Position numbers and translations under genes: made by a program. From positions 20,410,395 to 20,474,394 of the forward strand of contig NC_065878.1 of the NCBI RefSeq assembly GCF_933775445.1: a DNA stretch of 64,000 bases. The letters run 5' to 3'. The stretch's first letter is position 1; the number at the start of each line of letters is the position of its first letter. This document shows, in pieces, positions 60,434 through 64,000 of the stretch. Below the pieces are notes generated by a model. That model saw only the letters and a program-made list of their open reading frames with translations. It was not told where the DNA came from and searched no databases. The stretch comes from Argentina anserina. Lineage: Eukaryota; Streptophyta; Magnoliopsida; Rosales; Rosaceae.

Positions 60434-62209
60434 TTAGGAACTTGATACATCAGATGGAGTATCATATTTCAGATCTTGGAATCTCTGGAGTAAGGTTGAC
60501 TTGTATTTCTCAATGTCAGCGTTCTCCAAGGAATCAGGGGCAGCTCGGATGACTGAGATTGCCCCAGCTTGGTGCAAAGCTCCAAGAGCTTGATCTGCAG
60601 TAATTAGAAAATAGGTTAGACAACCAAAAAGAATAAGAGAGAACTGATTGATACAACAGTTGGAGCATGAGTATAGTTGACATTACACTTCTGCACCAAT
60701 CACCGGTTACTTGTGTAATTAACATGCTTTCTAAAATCTAAAAAAGTAAAATGTGGAGCTAATATGTTTGGCTTCACATTTTGTGCACATGCCTTTTCAA
60801 GAACTGTGTACAAAAGCAATCAAATCTATTACTGCCACCAATTACCAAAGGTTGATTGTGCTAATTAGTAATAGAACTCTTATGATTCTTATCAGCAACA
60901 ACTATACTAGTTCTGTTTGGGGCACAGTCGGCATAACAATGAGGTATGCCTTGTACCTGGAAAGATTTTAAAGCCACAGTCAGTTACATTCTTCCATTCG
61001 GTATAAACAGAAACTGAAGTCATTTGGTCAACCAGCCTTAGTGTCTTTATTATCCACAGATGCAAATATAGGCATTCCAACAGTCATAGCAATTAGCCAT
61101 TGTTCCGATCCCATTACAAAATAATTGCTAGCGTGAAAACTTATCATTGAAAAGAAATCAGTTGCAGTTAATTACTAATCTGGATATGGAATAAGTACAG
61201 GCATAAGGCACATGCAGTCACAAGACTATCAGCACAAGAACCTGACCTGATTTTGAAATAGCAGAAAGAGCTCTCAAAGCTTCCTTCCTTGTGCTATCAT
61301 CTTTAGCATTCCCCAACATATTTACAAGCTCCTTAGCACCACCTATCTCCACTATTTTCATCCTCCTTTCGTCTACAAGCAACCAGATTAGTAAAGTGAT
61401 GTAATCTTGATCAATTTCATCCCGAACCCCAACAAGTTCTAATATGGTACCAGCTCAACAAATCCTATTAGAAACATCAAACAAACATAGTGCAGCCCAA
61501 ATTGACACATTTGAAGATCTGACTAATAATCGCCTACAACATTAAGCGGCTCAACATGGCAGTTTCAAAGCTACTACGCTTACCATCAATCGCAAACTGC
61601 ACCAGTCTAGAAGCCCCTATTCTCTTAAACAAAGGATCCTTCACTTGCAAAAGTGACACCGACTGTTGCAACAAATTATCTCCTGCAAAGTGCATTACAT
61701 CACAACAACAATGTCAGCCGACAAAACAACATAACACGAAAATCAAACAAAACCAACACACAAACAAACAACAAAATAAGCAGAGTGAGATTAAGACATA
61801 CCCATGTATGGCATGATGTTGTAAGCTACAGCAGTGGCAGTGCCAGCAAATAACAGTTTCAGCAACCACCCGATTTTCCTATCGGCTTCTTCTTCAAGTG
61901 ACAGCTCATCTGCACAATTCAAATCAAGCTCTCTCCTTTTTCACATTTCCCAAACTAAAAACCCAAACCCAATTCAATTTGGGTTGAATTCTGAACTTGG
62001 GTTATATCAGTAATCAATTAAACTCACCTCTTGCGTTGGAAGATGAGAACTTGCGAGGCTGAACATTCCGAACAGGGCTTGTTCTACAGTAATGCTTAGC
62101 ACACTGATCAGAAAAGTTGGGAGAAATTAGATTGGAGAAGTTGGGCAAAGAAATTTTCAATTGGGGAGGGGCAACTTACAGTGGTGAGCTTGGTTGCTAA
62201 CGTGCGCAT
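60434..62209 (-). CDS. Small ARM-repeat-like protein, probably organellar
   Basis: Six exons: 62180-62209, 62028-62103, 61802-61909, 61584-61682, 61247-61372, 60434-60594, giving 199 residues. The N-terminus (MRTLATKLTTCAKHYCRTSP) is rich in basic and hydroxylated residues and poor in acidic ones, like a mitochondrial presequence. A hydrophobic segment near residues 49-68 (WLLKLLFAGTATAVAYNIM) could anchor it in a membrane. The rest is helical with armadillo-like pairs: DPLFKRIGASRLVQFAID, MKIVEIGGAKELVNML, and TRKEALRALSAISKSG. Arabidopsis has an ARM-superfamily gene beside its AVT and alpha-SNAP genes (At3g56210, from memory), the same order as here. Molecular role unknown. Confidence 0.85.
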
Positions 62210-62873
62210 ACTGCAAAATTGCTCCGGTGCTCCCTGCGGCGATATTGGAAGTCCTTCAGAACCGAGTATAGGCTGCTCTGATTCGCACAGGGGGCTCTCT
62301 GTTTTTTATGTTATTGTTTCTCTTTGGATCACGGACTTTTAAGCCCAATATGAGCCTTTGCAGTTTGCACCAAAGAGAACTGAATTAGTTTCTTTTCAGA
62401 AAAATGATTAATAGGGAAGATTATACAGATTGGTGTCAATGGTATATCCTGAGAATTTGATTGTAGTAAAAGTGATACAAGGTGATATTCATCCACGGTA
62501 GACGGCAATTGAGTAAGAATTAATAGTCGAGTTGAGTACAACTGAGTGATGTTTGAACTGGGAGCTTTCAAGTTTTGATCCAAATAGAGATGAAACAAGT
62601 ATACTGGCAGGAGAAGGGCACCAGAGAGAAAAAATAAGTGAATTGAAATGAGCTATAAGCTATGAAAATTGTGACAAATCTTGGGTATATTTGACTTCAG
62701 AAGGGTGATCTTCCATTGACTGTGATGAACATCTTCATCTTCTATTCCCGTAATGAAATCTAGTTAAGAAATTGTCTCCTGTTGAAGCACAAATGATAAG
62801 TAGATTATTCAATATTGGATGAAGAATGATTTTAATTACTCTTCCAGCGAAAAGCCCAGCAAACTCAGGGAAA
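62210..62873. other. Spacer between ARM-like and NOP53 genes
   Basis: ARM-like gene promoter on the left and NOP53 3' UTR on the right. No further gene is supported. Confidence 0.5.
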
Positions 62874-63175
62874 CTAGACAAACCTTTTGTTGGCCTTTAC
62901 TGGGATTAATCCTCTTTTTTCAAGACTCTTGTAACGATCCTTGACAAGAGTGCAACAACCCTAGTCACAAAGAAAAAGAAAATTAAACAATTTAAAAAAA
63001 TCTCAATCATACTCAAAACTGGAAATTTTGACCAAGGAAAGATGGAGCTAGTCTACTGTACCTTCAGTTTGCGGATGGATCCAGTTCTTTCTTCAGTCAA
63101 AAGTACTTGTACAGGGGCAGGTTCAAATCTGTAACAAAGGAAAAAGGACACATTACATCAAATGTGTATATATAT

Positions 63176-63215
<40 letters not shown>

Positions 63216-64000
63216 AGTTTACATACTTGTGCTTCCCCAAGCGTGGGGGACATGACTTAGACTTTTCCTTTTTGGCAACAACATGTCGAAGATGTCTTTT
63301 TTGCTTCTCCTCATCCTCTTTGGCTATTTCCTGAATGATATCGGGTAAGCTGTGACGAAAAGGACCAAGCAATTTATTAGAATGCAACCTTCACCATAGA
63401 TTCTATAAGCAAAAAGGTCATAAGACTACATTACCTATCAATTTCTTTGGAAAGTTTCTGCAACTTTTTAGCTTCTGCTTCCCTTTTCAGTTGTTCCTTA
63501 CGCCTAGCTCTCTTGTTTAATACGACTGTGGTCACCCTCTCTTTTTTAAGGAGCCTGCACCATTTTCATCCAAACGTGAGCTCATGGAATAGCAACATAA
63601 CAAGAAGAAATATCGCAAAGTGCAGGAAGGTGAAACTGTACAAAACAAGTACATACTTTTCAACGAGACATTTTCATATTGGCTACTGAAGTATTGACAG
63701 AGAGAAAGACAATGAATAAGGACCAATAAAACATGTTCTGTTTTAATTAAGTGGGGCATCTTCTCATATGTAAGCAAATCTAATCAAATAAACAAATAAC
63801 ACCTGTAATGGAGTAACAGCAATGTTAAACAAAATATTCCTCACCTTCTCTCAGATGTACCATCCTCATTCTCATCCAAATTTTCTGGATTCATGTCATC
63901 CTCACTGCCTTCATCTGCTTCAATGAAGTACATCTGACAAAGTGGATAGGTAGTTAGGTACTATAACATTCTCATTGTATATAAAATTTCAAGTAATATG
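62874..64000 (-). CDS. NOP53/SMO4 ribosome-biogenesis factor, C-terminal part (cut by window edge)
   Basis: Five minus-strand exons are visible: 63845-63933, 63435-63554, 63227-63349, 63062-63128 and 62874-62960, all in phase. The gene continues past the right edge. Motifs in order: an acidic stretch (EADEGSEDDMNPENLDENED), a Lys/Arg-rich helical segment (RVTTVVLNKRARRKEQLKRE), then DSLPDIIQEIAKEDEEKQKR. Next come CPPRLGKHKFEPAPVQVLL, TGSIRKLKGCCTLVKDRYKS and the C-terminal RGLIPVKANKRFV. PRLGKHKF with the downstream LKG block is diagnostic of NOP53 (human GLTSCR2/PICT1, Arabidopsis SMO4). It acts in the nucleolus, placing the exosome/MTR4 on pre-60S particles for 27S/7S pre-rRNA processing. 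N-terminal part not visible. Confidence 0.92.
63180..63212. repeat. (GA)n microsatellite in NOP53 intron
   Basis: Run of about 33 bp of GA repeats next to the donor site at 63226. Confidence 0.9.

Noticed and set aside
1..64000. CRISPR arrays, operons, phage or bacterial defence systems
   Set aside because: All genes are plant nuclear genes with introns; regular repeats are transposon-derived and lack CRISPR structure.

Overview
This is a stretch of plant nuclear DNA. Most genes are split by short GT-AG introns, the spacers are AT-rich, and the families are plant-specific or plant-expanded (PPR-E proteins, CHX antiporters, BADC, RETICULATA-RELATED, ERD15/CID1, CAN nucleases). Gene content and repeat style suggest a eudicot, probably a rosid and possibly Rosaceae, but the species cannot be fixed from the sequence alone.

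Layout, left to right. 1.9-2.5 kb: PRA1 family protein (-). 3.7-5.3 kb: two-exon gene of unknown function (+). 5.9-8.1 kb: intronless E-class PPR gene (-). 8.4-8.8 kb: foldback MITE. 9.1-13.3 kb: nine-exon BADC gene (+), a biotin-less regulator of plastid acetyl-CoA carboxylase, with a MULE-like element in an intron. 14.0-17.8 kb: RETICULATA-RELATED locus (+) carrying several independent disabling lesions. 18.3-21.0 kb: CHX cation/H+ antiporter (-). 23.1-23.7 kb: ERD15/CID1-like PAM2 protein (+). 23.9-24.4 kb: small copper-chaperone-like HMA protein (-). 25.1-26.5 kb: F-box relic (-). 29.0-30.9 kb: nine-exon CAN-type Ca2+-dependent nuclease (+), followed at 31.7 kb by a fragment of a duplicated copy. 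32.6-34.0 kb: three-exon Sel1-repeat protein (-) with an intact TRIM retroelement in intron 2. 37.6-40.6 kb: a 3,025-bp non-autonomous hAT-type element filled with a five-copy array of ~505-bp foldback units. 41.0-41.6 kb: wound-induced-protein-1-like gene (-) with no obvious AUG. 46.1-49.7 kb: a truncated and a full PLAC8-family gene (-). 51.3-54.9 kb: nine-exon alpha-SNAP (-). 55.4-57.5 kb: a long-armed foldback element and a second MULE-like element. 58.3-60.0 kb: AVT6-type amino-acid transporter (+) whose first coding exon is not found. 60.4-62.2 kb: six-exon ARM-like organellar protein (-). 62.9 kb to the right edge: 3' half of a NOP53/SMO4 ribosome-biogenesis gene (-).

The genes do not form an operon-like unit. 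Their order does resemble Arabidopsis blocks recalled from memory (PRA1.B, BADC, RER, CAN, alpha-SNAP, AVT, ARM, NOP53 in At3g56110-56210 and At2g40380-40430), so much of the window looks like an ancestral dicot block modified by transposons, local duplication and gene decay. Exon boundaries were set by hand from splice sites, reading phase and family conservation.
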